A stretch of DNA of 64,000 nt. Source: Anaerostipes sp. GTDB lineage: Bacteria > Bacillota > Clostridia > Lachnospirales > Lachnospiraceae. The notes beneath the pieces were generated by a model, which made no database searches, was not told where the DNA came from, and saw nothing but the letters and a program-made list of their open reading frames with translations. A program made the position numbers and the translations under genes. The stretch spans positions 62,001-126,000 of the forward strand of contig NZ_JAGZSD010000006.1 in NCBI RefSeq assembly GCF_018381315.1, given 5' to 3'. Numbering within the stretch: position 1 is the stretch's first letter; the number at the start of each line of letters is the position of its first letter. Below are positions 23,363-30,978 of the stretch, piece after piece.

Positions 23363-24608
23363 TATGGCCTCCAATCAATATATTGCGTTTCCTGCCGGTT
23401 GCTTTATCCTGTAAACTCATTCCGCGGACAACGGCATTCTTTCCAAAGCGCTCTTTTACGGACAGGACGGCGTCCTGCAGGCGGTTTTCCTTTTCTTTTG
23501 CTTCCGGATCGCAAAACAGGTGAAGCTGCCGGCAGGAATTTTCCTGCACATGATTTGCGCCTACAGCAATCCTGCGTATAGGAACACCTCTCCGGACAGT
23601 CTGATGAAAGAACTTTTGAAATTCACGGGAGAGCTCCTGGTACGAGTCTGTCCGTTCTGAAAGCTTTCTGGTGCCTCCGGATGGGGAACCTTCTCCTTTG
23701 GAATATCCGATGGTCATAGAAATGGAATTGGTTGTCAGCTTTCGGCTTCTGAGTTCCAAGGTCAGTGTATCGACCATTTCTTTGAGCACCAGGAGGGCAT
23801 CATCATAGGAATAGTTTTCAAAAAGAATCTGGCTTTGGGTGACAGAACGGTCTTTTGCCTCATATGCATGAATATCTTTTATGGTACACGGTTCCCTTCC
23901 GTGTGCATGGTCGATCAGGAATTCTGCATTGACACCGAATTCTTTATAAAGGATCTTTTCTTCCATATGTGCGGCTCCATAGAGATCGCGGACTCCGTAA
24001 CGCTCCAGACGTTTAGCGATACCTTTTCCGATGTTCCATATATCTGTGATCGGACGGTGGTGCCAGATTGTCCTCTTAAATTCTGCTTCGTCAAGATAAC
24101 CGATATGATCGGGTGTATGCTTTGCCGTGATGTCCAAAGCTATTTTTGCAAGGAACAGGTTTGTACCGATACCGGCTGCTGCACAAATACCTGTTTCTTC
24201 ATAAACGGCGTTAATCAGCATGACAGCCATTTCTTTTGGAGTTTTTTGATACGTATTCAGATAAGGGGTAAAATCTAAAAAACATTCATCAATGGAATAG
24301 ACATGGATATCTTCTTTACTCACATATTTCAGATAAATCGAATAGATATGAGCAGAGTATTGCATATAGCGCTTCATTCTCGGTTTTGCGGTAATGTATG
24401 TTATGGTTTCCGGAATTTCAAAAAGACGGCAGCGGTTTTTGATTCCAAGAGCTTTCATTGCAGGCGTAACAGCAAGACAGATAGCACCCTGGCCTCTTGA
24501 TGGATCGGCTACAGCGAGATTCGCTTTAAATGGATCGAGGCCGCGCTCGACAGCTTCCACAGAAGCATAAAAGCTTTTTAAATCAATACAGGCATAAATC
24601 CTTTCCAT
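23352..24608 (-). CDS. Y-family DNA polymerase (UvrX/YqjW-like)
   Basis: 418 residues from the ATG at 24608 with a GGAG box; longer readings extend through the promoter. Y-family motifs: IYACIDLKSFYASVEAVERGLDP (catalytic Asp), YSIDECFLDFTPYL (catalytic Asp-Glu), GIGTNLFLAKIALDITAK, and IWNIGKGIAKRLERYGVRDLYG (helix-hairpin-helix). The little-finger domain is residues 240-350. It is a translesion polymerase lacking proofreading. An SOS box (24661-24673) lies upstream, and the YolD-like partner follows with overlapping stop and start. Confidence 0.92.
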   Translation of the reverse strand: MERIYACIDLKSFYASVEAVERGLDPFKANLAVADPSRGQGAICLAVTPAMKALGIKNRCRLFEIPETITYITAKPRMKRYMQYSAHIYSIYLKYVSKEDIHVYSIDECFLDFTPYLNTYQKTPKEMAVMLINAVYEETGICAAAGIGTNLFLAKIALDITAKHTPDHIGYLDEAEFKRTIWHHRPITDIWNIGKGIAKRLERYGVRDLYGAAHMEEKILYKEFGVNAEFLIDHAHGREPCTIKDIHAYEAKDRSVTQSQILFENYSYDDALLVLKEMVDTLTLELRSRKLTTNSISMTIGYSKGEGSPSGGTRKLSERTDSYQELSREFQKFFHQTVRRGVPIRRIAVGANHVQENSCRQLHLFCDPEAKEKENRLQDAVLSVKERFGKNAVVRGMSLQDKATGRKRNILIGGHNES

Positions 24609-24660
24609 AAGTGAATTACTCCTTTCGGCCTTAAGTATAACATAGATGATATTAAAAAAG

Positions 24661-24673
24661 AAACATATGTTCG
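24661..24673. promoter_or_regulatory. lexA box: LexA (SOS) box between divergent genes
   Basis: AAACATATGTTCG matches the Gram-positive LexA operator CGAACATATGTTCG in 11 of 13 aligned positions, with the AACATATGTT core intact. It sits just upstream of the polymerase promoter region and also before a 22-codon ORF on the plus strand. Confidence 0.75.
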
Positions 24674-24693
24674 ATATGTTTTGGAGGTAATTT

Positions 24694-24762
24694 ATGGGAA
24701 AAATTACGGCACATGCAAAATTACTTGACATTGAGTTAACTCCAAGTAGTATCCTGAAATAA
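24694..24762 (+). CDS. Possible 22-residue peptide beside the SOS box
   Basis: ATG at 24694 with a perfect TTGGAGG box 8 bases upstream; the product begins MGKITAHAKLLDIELTP and ends SSILK. The flavoprotein gene starts 16 bases after the stop, so it may be a leader peptide or the 5' stub of a lost gene. I do not recognise the sequence. Confidence 0.35.
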   Translation: MGKITAHAKLLDIELTPSSILK

Positions 24763-24778
24763 AAAGGAGGTTTTAAGT

Positions 24779-25396
24779 ATGAAAGTGTTAATGATAAACG
24801 GGAGTCCCCGTCCGAAGGGAAATACCTGCGTGGCACTGCATGAGATGGAAAAAGTCTTTTTGGCAGAGAATATTGAAACAGAAATAGTCCAAGTTGGAAA
24901 CAAAGATATCAGGGGCTGTGTGGCGTGTAACTCCTGTGCAGAAAAAGGGAAGTGTGTGTTTGATGATATCGTCAATGAGACAGCGCTGAAATTTGAGAAA
25001 TGCGATGGCCTGGTGGTTGCCAGTCCGGTCTATTATGCTTCTGCAAATGCCACATTGGCCGCTTTTCTGGACCGGCTGTTCTACAGCACACATTTTGATA
25101 AAACGATGAAAGCAGGAGCGGCTGTTGTAGCTGCAAGACGCGGCGGCTTATCTGCCACCTTTGACCAGCTGAATAAATACTTTACGATCACAGGCATGCC
25201 GGTTGTATCCAGCCAATATTGGAACAGCATACACGGCAGAGAGCCCGGTCAGGCCAAACAGGATGAGGAAGGCCTTCAAACCATGAGAACCTTAGCGAGA
25301 AACATGATTTTTCTTATGAAAAGTATTGCCCTTGGAAAGAATGCATATGGGCTGCCTGAAAAAGAAGAATTTTGTCCTACCAACTTTATCAGATAG
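24779..25396 (+). CDS. Flavodoxin-family NAD(P)H-dependent oxidoreductase
   Basis: 205 residues. The N-terminal MKVLMINGSPRPKGNTCVAL is the FMN phosphate-binding loop of iron-sulfur flavoproteins and NADPH-dependent FMN reductases. CVACNSCAEKGKCVFDD is the compact Cys motif that binds a 4Fe-4S cluster in the Isf family, and VVASPVYYASANATLAAFLDRL is the second flavin-contact region. The ribosome binding site AAAAGGAGG is strong. Substrate unknown; such proteins act in reductive stress responses and detoxification. Confidence 0.87.
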   Translation: MKVLMINGSPRPKGNTCVALHEMEKVFLAENIETEIVQVGNKDIRGCVACNSCAEKGKCVFDDIVNETALKFEKCDGLVVASPVYYASANATLAAFLDRLFYSTHFDKTMKAGAAVVAARRGGLSATFDQLNKYFTITGMPVVSSQYWNSIHGREPGQAKQDEEGLQTMRTLARNMIFLMKSIALGKNAYGLPEKEEFCPTNFIR

Positions 25397-25417
25397 TTAT
25401 AAACGAAATAAAAAAGG

Positions 25418-25464
25418 AACGCCCCTTAGACAGAAGATATATCTGCCTAAAGGGCGTTTTTTTT
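25418..25464 (+). terminator. Terminator after the flavoprotein gene
   Basis: AACGCCC (25418-25424) and TTAG with GATATATC in the loop pair to CTAAAGGGCGTT, followed by eight T. Confidence 0.9.
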
Positions 25465-25514
25465 ATTGCCTTTGGCAAATTACATTTGGCGCGCAAAGTG
25501 GACGGGACACTTTA
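25465..25514. repeat. Dispersed structured intergenic repeat, copy A (short)
   Basis: Contains TTGCCTTTGGCAAA, CATTTGGCGCGCAAAGTG and the closing CACTTT, the core shared with copies B and C at 37,728-37,902 and 40,677-40,848. The three-way-junction part between AAAGTG and CACTTT is deleted here to 8 bases. It follows directly after a terminator. Confidence 0.8.
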
Positions 25515-25531
25515 TTCTTTAAATTCTGGAC

Positions 25532-25795
25532 TTATAGTTTCACAGATACGAATGTGCCGTCCGATGCTTCCACGTGAATAATTTCCAGGCCTTTGTTTTC
25601 TTTTAACATATCCAGACATTCCCTTAATATCATAGAGCATGTCTCTTTTGTTATGAAATCACAGTAAGGTTTCGGTGTATTTAACCTTAATCTTTCAAAC
25701 ACACTTTCAGGAATAAATCTTACAGCAAAGCCAATCATGGCAGATGGGAGCGGGATAAACATATGAAGTCCTTTTGTCCGGATTTTTACTTTCAT
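25532..25795 (-). CDS. Small protein paralogous to the C-terminal domain of its neighbour
   Basis: 87 residues. Its plan, a basic first strand (KVKIRTKGLHMFIPLPSAMIG) and an end IIHVEASDGTFVSVKL, parallels the C-terminal half of the gene just upstream (FPVGAIKKIL...FVNVAAADGTTVRVFV). It is probably a duplicated single domain of the SHOCT/YvlB-like group; function unknown. Third gene of an operon with a DUF2089 regulator, 11 bases after its paralog. Confidence 0.65.
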   Translation of the reverse strand: MKVKIRTKGLHMFIPLPSAMIGFAVRFIPESVFERLRLNTPKPYCDFITKETCSMILRECLDMLKENKGLEIIHVEASDGTFVSVKL

Positions 25796-25806
25796 ATTTG
25801 CATCCT

Positions 25807-26193
25807 CTATTTGTCAACGAAAACTCTTACAGTTGTTCCGTCGGCCGCTGCCACATTGACAAAATCACCTTCAATCTCATCATCCAGACATTCGGAGACA
25901 GCTTCCATCATGCTGGAAAGATCTACGCCTTCCAGGTCTTTTTCCGGAATGGGAAGCTTCCCGGTTACTTTTAAGATCTTTTTGATGGCTCCCACTGGAA
26001 ACTGTACGTTTACTTTGTCTCCGGAAATACTGTCTACAATGACACGAAACATTTTTTTGTCGTAGCTGCCGCTTTTTATGACGGTCTGCCGGGACGGCAT
26101 ATCTGCATTCATAGCAGACATCAGTTCTGCACCTTGTTCTGCTGTTATTGTCCCGTCTTCTACCATTTTTAAAATCCTTAATTTTTCATCCAT
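25807..26193 (-). CDS. SHOCT-like domain protein (YvlB-type)
   Basis: 128 residues. The N-terminal MDEKLRILKMVEDGTITAEQGAELM is the short SHOCT-like helical hairpin seen in Bacillus YvlB; the same segment closes the DUF2089 protein upstream (ILKALENGEITAEQAIAKL). The C-terminal half is a beta-rich domain ending VNVAAADGTTVRVFVDK. The pairing with DUF2089 and an envelope-stress-type operon layout suggest a membrane-stress role, as known for yvlB, but this is inference. Confidence 0.75.
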   Translation of the reverse strand: MDEKLRILKMVEDGTITAEQGAELMSAMNADMPSRQTVIKSGSYDKKMFRVIVDSISGDKVNVQFPVGAIKKILKVTGKLPIPEKDLEGVDLSSMMEAVSECLDDEIEGDFVNVAAADGTTVRVFVDK

Positions 26194-26218
26194 AATACAA
26201 ACTCCTTCTTGTTTTGTG

Positions 26219-26578
26219 CTATTTTAACTTTGCAATTGCCTGTTCTGCTGTTATTTCTCCATTTTCCAATGCTTTTAAGATTTCTTCTCTTTGAATGGAC
26301 GGTTCCTCAGGGACAGATTCATAACCAAGCTGCTTTATGACAGCGTCCAGTTTAGAACGGACCGTAGGGTAGGATATTCCAAGTGCTTTCTCGACCTCTT
26401 TAATATTTCCGCGGCACCGGATAAAGGTTTCTGTAAAATATAGTTCCTCATCTGAAAGATAGTCAAATTTGCTGAGCCGAAAATTGTTTTCAATAACGGT
26501 ACTGCAGGAGCCGCATTTTAGTCTTGTGACGGTTAAGTCATGATTACATACCGGACACCGGCTGATAACTTTTTTCAT
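26219..26578 (-). CDS. DUF2089 family regulator
   Basis: 119 residues. A zinc ribbon (CPVCNHDLTVTRLKCGSCSTVIE) is followed by a helix-turn-helix (FIRCRGNIKEVEKALGISYPTVRSKLDAVIKQLGY) and a C-terminal SHOCT-like hairpin (REEILKALENGEITAEQAIAKLK). This is the full DUF2089 architecture, thought to be a transcription regulator. First gene of the operon; it probably controls it from the AT-rich inverted repeats at 26,636-26,680. Confidence 0.85.
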   Translation of the reverse strand: MKKVISRCPVCNHDLTVTRLKCGSCSTVIENNFRLSKFDYLSDEELYFTETFIRCRGNIKEVEKALGISYPTVRSKLDAVIKQLGYESVPEEPSIQREEILKALENGEITAEQAIAKLK

Positions 26579-26629
26579 ATTATCATTTCCTTTCTGCTTT
26601 CTTATAATATAATATCAAAACTTAAAAAT

Positions 26630-26690
26630 GTCAAATATAAAATTAATAAAATTAATAATTAAATTAATATTATTAATGTAAAGGCAATTA
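26630..26690. promoter_or_regulatory. ATTAAT-rich operator-like region upstream of the DUF2089 operon
   Basis: Between about 26,640 and 26,680 the sequence consists of repeated and inverted ATTAAT/ATTAATA units (four to five copies). This may be the DUF2089 binding site or simply the A/T-rich promoter. Confidence 0.35.
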
Positions 26691-26740
26691 TTATAGAATG
26701 ATAAAAAGGCAGATGTTTTTTGAGACACATATTTATAATG

Positions 26741-26769
26741 ACCGCTATACCGCAAAAAAGCATAGCGGT
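26741..26769. repeat. Isolated hairpin before the PAS-GGDEF gene
   Basis: ACCGCTAT (26741-26748) pairs with ATAGCGGT (26762-26769); no T run on either strand. The gap 26,579-26,867 otherwise shows no gene. Confidence 0.4.
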
Positions 26770-26867
26770 TTACTGTACATTTTCGGTATTATTTGATATT
26801 GTTAAGCAAAGGAAAATAAGCAGATAAAACAGGGAATAAAATTAAGGAGATCGGGGAGATTACAGGA

Positions 26868-29330
26868 ATGGAGCAGAAGATGTATGGTGAGGGTTTTTCG
26901 GAAGATATTTTAAAAAGCATGGATATAGGAATGAGCATGCACCGTATGGATGAGATTTTTACAGTCATCTGGGGAAATGAGGCCTTTTACCGGCTGGCAG
27001 GCTGCACAGAGGAGGAATTTCTTCTCTGGTTTCCGGATCTAAAGCAGTACGGCAGGGCAAAAATGCAGGACTTCGGACCTATGATACAGCATTTTCAAAA
27101 TGCATATGGCCGCGGAGAAAGAAGTGCGGAATATGAGATGCAAATGCCAGGGAATCAGGGGAGCCTTACCTGGGTGAAAATAACGGGAACCTTTGGCCGG
27201 CCAGATGAAGATGAAACCGGGACAGTTTATCTGGTATATACCGATATCAATGAATTAAAGCTAAAACAAACTGAGCTGCTTCAAAGAGAAGAAGAACGCA
27301 CGAAAAATTTTGAGTGGATGCTGTCCGAGTATGCAGGAAATGTGTACATCAGTGATATGGATACTTATGAACTGCTGTATTTAAACAAGCATTCCTGCAA
27401 TACACTGCAGACAACAGAGGATAAACTGGTAGGGAGAAAGTGCTATGAAGCCATACAGGGCAGAAATGCCCCCTGTCCATTCTGTACAAATGAATATTTA
27501 AACAAAGATGAAGCATATGAATGGGAATTTTTCAATCCCAATTTGAAGCGTACCTTTATGATCAAAGACAGAATGCTGAATTGGAACGGCCACAGAGCAC
27601 GCATAGAGCTGTCCTATGATATGTATAGTACAGAATATAAGCTGGCCAAGAAAGACCAGGAGAGAGAAGCGATACTAAAAACCATTCCGGCAGGAATGAT
27701 CCGGATAGATGCCAGAGATCACCGGTCAGTACTGTGGTGCAATGATATTTTTCTGGACATGATAGAATATACAAAGGAACAGTTTGAAGAGGAACTTCAC
27801 AACCGATGTGCATATATGCACCCGGATGACTTTAAACGTGCAAGCCTGATGGCTCAGGATATGAAGAAGACCGGAGAAAATGCGGTCCTTGAAGTGAGGG
27901 CTTATACCCGTTCAAAGGAGGAACGTATCTGGACAGTTACTCTGTGCTATGTAAGCGGAGAAGACAGCTGGGACGGGATCCCGACCTTGTACAGCATCGG
28001 TTTGGATATCACGGCAGAACGGAGAAAGATGGAGAAACTGCAGCACCGTGCCGAAAAAGATGCGTTAACCGGCATTTATAACCGTGCCGAAACAGAGAAA
28101 CAGATCCGGCAGTATCTTGCAGAGAACGAAGATACCATGAATGCTTTATTTATGATTGACACGGATAATTTTAAACAGATCAATGATACAAAAGGACATA
28201 TGACGGGGGATACGGTCCTGTCAGCGATGGCATCCGGCATGAAAAAACTGATGCGAAGCAGTGATGTTGTAGGCAGAATCGGGGGAGATGAATTCACAGT
28301 ATTTATGAAGAATATATCTTCACAGAAAGATGCAGAAAAAAGAGGAAAAGAACTGCTGAACATGTTCAGGCATTTGTTTGAAAATGATAAAAATCCTGTC
28401 AATATTACCTGCAGTATAGGAATCGCTGTCTATCCAAGAGACGGCAGGAATTTTAAAGAACTGTTCGTAAAAGCAGATAAGGCCTTATATCAGGCAAAAA
28501 GCCGGGGTAAAAATAACTATGTCATATATGGGGAGAATTCCATAAAAGGACTGGAGGACAATACTTATGTTTCACTCCGGACAGAGATAGATTCAGAAAA
28601 AAGATATGCAGAGAGTTCTGATAATCTGACCCGTTATGTATTCCGGATTCTGTACCAGTCAGAGAATGTAGATGAGGCGGTCGACACTGCTTTGGAGATT
28701 GTAGGAAAACAGTTTGATGTAAGCCGTGCCTATGTGTTTGAAAATTCAGATGACAGCCGGTATACATCCAATACTTATGAATGGTGCAGCGAGGGTGTCT
28801 CACCGGAAATAGCGAATCTGCAGAATTGTGATTATGCGGACTACGGAGATTATATAAAACTCTTTGGGGAAGATTCTATCTTTTATTGCCGGGATATCCA
28901 TACTCTGGCGCCTGAGCAGGAAGCGCTGTTTTCTGCTCAGGGAATACACTCTACGCTGCAGTGTGCCTTCTGGGATGACGGAGTGTTTCAGGGATTTGTC
29001 GGGTTTGATGAGTGTACCGGACTGCGTCTGTGGACGCAGGAAGAAGTCAGTACTTTGTCGCTGATTGCACAGATTCTTTCTATCTTTTTGCAGAAAAAGA
29101 AAGCAAAAAGGGTCCACAAGGAGATGCAGCAGTATCAGACTGTTTTGAACAGTCTGGGTGACTGTATTTTTGTAGTAGAAGAACATGGTATTTTACTGTA
29201 CGGAAATCAAAAGTTCAGAGATACTTACCCTGAATACAGGGTTGGGGAACTGTGCCGATGTGCGGCTGAAGGATCTCCCAAAATGCCGATTATATGGGAC
29301 CGCAAGGAGGCCTATCTCTGCATACAATGA
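26868..29330 (+). CDS. PAS-PAS-PAS-GGDEF-GAF diguanylate cyclase
   Basis: 820 residues, no membrane segment. A PAS domain lies at about 12-130. A second PAS (about 145-250) starts WMLSEYAGNVYISDMDTYELLYLN and carries an unusual APCPFCTN motif (near 205). A third PAS (265-385) follows with YSIGLDITAERR at its end. The GGDEF domain (395-560) is joined by HRAEKDALTGIYNR and has an intact active site RIGGDEF near 470, so it should make cyclic di-GMP. Then a GAF-like domain (585-740; STLQCAFWDDGVFQGFVGFDECTG). The C-terminus starts another PAS (NSLGDCIFVVEEHGILLYGN) that breaks off after about 50 residues, possibly truncated by a frameshift. The ATG has a GGGGAG box. Confidence 0.9.
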   Translation: MEQKMYGEGFSEDILKSMDIGMSMHRMDEIFTVIWGNEAFYRLAGCTEEEFLLWFPDLKQYGRAKMQDFGPMIQHFQNAYGRGERSAEYEMQMPGNQGSLTWVKITGTFGRPDEDETGTVYLVYTDINELKLKQTELLQREEERTKNFEWMLSEYAGNVYISDMDTYELLYLNKHSCNTLQTTEDKLVGRKCYEAIQGRNAPCPFCTNEYLNKDEAYEWEFFNPNLKRTFMIKDRMLNWNGHRARIELSYDMYSTEYKLAKKDQEREAILKTIPAGMIRIDARDHRSVLWCNDIFLDMIEYTKEQFEEELHNRCAYMHPDDFKRASLMAQDMKKTGENAVLEVRAYTRSKEERIWTVTLCYVSGEDSWDGIPTLYSIGLDITAERRKMEKLQHRAEKDALTGIYNRAETEKQIRQYLAENEDTMNALFMIDTDNFKQINDTKGHMTGDTVLSAMASGMKKLMRSSDVVGRIGGDEFTVFMKNISSQKDAEKRGKELLNMFRHLFENDKNPVNITCSIGIAVYPRDGRNFKELFVKADKALYQAKSRGKNNYVIYGENSIKGLEDNTYVSLRTEIDSEKRYAESSDNLTRYVFRILYQSENVDEAVDTALEIVGKQFDVSRAYVFENSDDSRYTSNTYEWCSEGVSPEIANLQNCDYADYGDYIKLFGEDSIFYCRDIHTLAPEQEALFSAQGIHSTLQCAFWDDGVFQGFVGFDECTGLRLWTQEEVSTLSLIAQILSIFLQKKKAKRVHKEMQQYQTVLNSLGDCIFVVEEHGILLYGNQKFRDTYPEYRVGELCRCAAEGSPKMPIIWDRKEAYLCIQ

Positions 29331-29339
29331 TGCAGAAGA

Positions 29340-30794
29340 TCAAAAACCGGAAATGTGTTCTGCGCCTTCAACACCGATTTCCAGGAGTTCCTTTTTTGCC
29401 GATGTAAAATTACGTTCAAACAGTGTCCGGAAGGCCCGGGCAAGTTCATTGTAGTCTGCACGGACACAGCCGCTGCGGATAGATGAAGAGATCGAGGACC
29501 ATCCGGCAACAGGTTCAGAACCTGTTTTATCAAGGCGCAGGATGCTGCCTCTTAGCAAAAGGAGGGTAAGTTTACTGTAAATATCCTGTATGGCAGCCAG
29601 AGGGCAGTACCGGACTACAGCCTGAAGACCGATGCTGATCGTATGCACCATAGAGTTTGTCTCATCGGGCATCGATGCAGCGCTGTAAAGATCCTCCAGC
29701 ATTTCCCGGGGGACATGGGGAAACGAAGCGAGCATCACCGGTTCACTGATGACGGCAAGTATCTGCAGAGCTTCCAAAAAGACTCTCAGATTGTCATCCA
29801 GAGTCAGATCCTTCAGCTTATATGGAATCTCAGATCCGCCCCGGGAGACAACAAAGGTTCCGACTCCATTGACTGTTTCCGTGATATCCAGCTTGTTCAG
29901 AAGACTGATGGTTCTTCGGGCAGTTATTTCAGAAATGTGGTAAATATCAGCCAGGGCCGGACTGCCGGGAAGGCGGACACCGACAGGGTAGACGTTCTGG
30001 TTGATTTTGCAGATGAGATCAATTGCAACAATGTCGCAGTAACGGATGCGTCCTTTGCGGGGCTCCCAGCTGAAAACATCAGGAGATCCGCTGCCGGGGC
30101 AGTTACCGGACTCTGTATTTTTAAGAAATTCTTCAATGCTGTGAAAAAACAGTGTGCCTAATCTCTCCAGTTTTTCTTTCGGAAAGCCGGCAGTATCTTT
30201 TGGTTTTGTCTGGAGATAGTCTGTATATTCTAAAGTGATTTTCTTCAAAAGAGAATCAGCCTTTTCTTTCCCATATTTTAAATATAAAATATCCAGGAAT
30301 GCACTTCCTGAAAAAGAACTGATATCGTAATAAAGACTGAGAACCGTTTGATTCCCGAACTGAAGGAGGGTCTGTTCAAATTGCTGGTAAAGATCACGTC
30401 CGGCATGACGGCCCATAAAAACCTTTTGGTACCGGGGAGAAGAAAAGGTTTTCCCAGCATGCTGAATAATATACAAACAGAGTGCAGGAGAGATCAATTC
30501 GAGACTCTGGCATAAATCAAGAAGAGACCTTCTGCGCCGTTTGAAAATATCACTTTCAAGATAATTGTCATAAGGCTTATTTAAGACGGTTGTGGCACTG
30601 CCCCTGCAAAGTTTTATGAGGCCGTCAGACTCCAGCATTTTGAGTGCTCTCTGGGCAGGACAGTAGGAGACCTGGAACTGCCGGGCAATTTGTTTCGCAG
30701 AGGGAAACCGTTTCTCGTCATCATAAAAGCCCATCTGTATTTTCCCTGAAAGATTGCGATAAATCGTCTGTTCCTGACTGTGATAGTTGGACAT
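29340..30794 (-). CDS. Regulator with two GntR-type winged-helix domains
   Basis: 484 residues. The first wHTH (residues 8-75) reads YRNLSGKIQMGFYDDEKRFPSAKQIARQFQVSYCPAQRALKMLESDGLI. The second, in the middle (about 275-340), reads ICKINQNVYPVGVRLPGSPALADIYHISEITARRTISLLNKLDITETVNGVGTFVV. Between and after them are helical regions that I cannot assign. It is a paralog of the protein at 43,855-45,279 with the same plan. It converges on the PAS-GGDEF gene and is divergent from the GGDEF-EAL gene, suggesting control of this signalling cluster; that is inference. Confidence 0.8.
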   Translation of the reverse strand: MSNYHSQEQTIYRNLSGKIQMGFYDDEKRFPSAKQIARQFQVSYCPAQRALKMLESDGLIKLCRGSATTVLNKPYDNYLESDIFKRRRRSLLDLCQSLELISPALCLYIIQHAGKTFSSPRYQKVFMGRHAGRDLYQQFEQTLLQFGNQTVLSLYYDISSFSGSAFLDILYLKYGKEKADSLLKKITLEYTDYLQTKPKDTAGFPKEKLERLGTLFFHSIEEFLKNTESGNCPGSGSPDVFSWEPRKGRIRYCDIVAIDLICKINQNVYPVGVRLPGSPALADIYHISEITARRTISLLNKLDITETVNGVGTFVVSRGGSEIPYKLKDLTLDDNLRVFLEALQILAVISEPVMLASFPHVPREMLEDLYSAASMPDETNSMVHTISIGLQAVVRYCPLAAIQDIYSKLTLLLLRGSILRLDKTGSEPVAGWSSISSSIRSGCVRADYNELARAFRTLFERNFTSAKKELLEIGVEGAEHISGF

Positions 30795-30978
30795 ATTCTT
30801 GCATCCTTTCTCGTGATGTGTTTAGGAATAATGCAGGCATTCCGTAAATTCTTTTCTTAATTATAATAGCATAAATCGCATTGAAACGATGATATTTACA
30901 CCAGATTAAAACAATATATGATATAATATGAGCAAGCTATAAGTAAAAGGTTTTTATTGGATATAAAGGGGAGACAAA

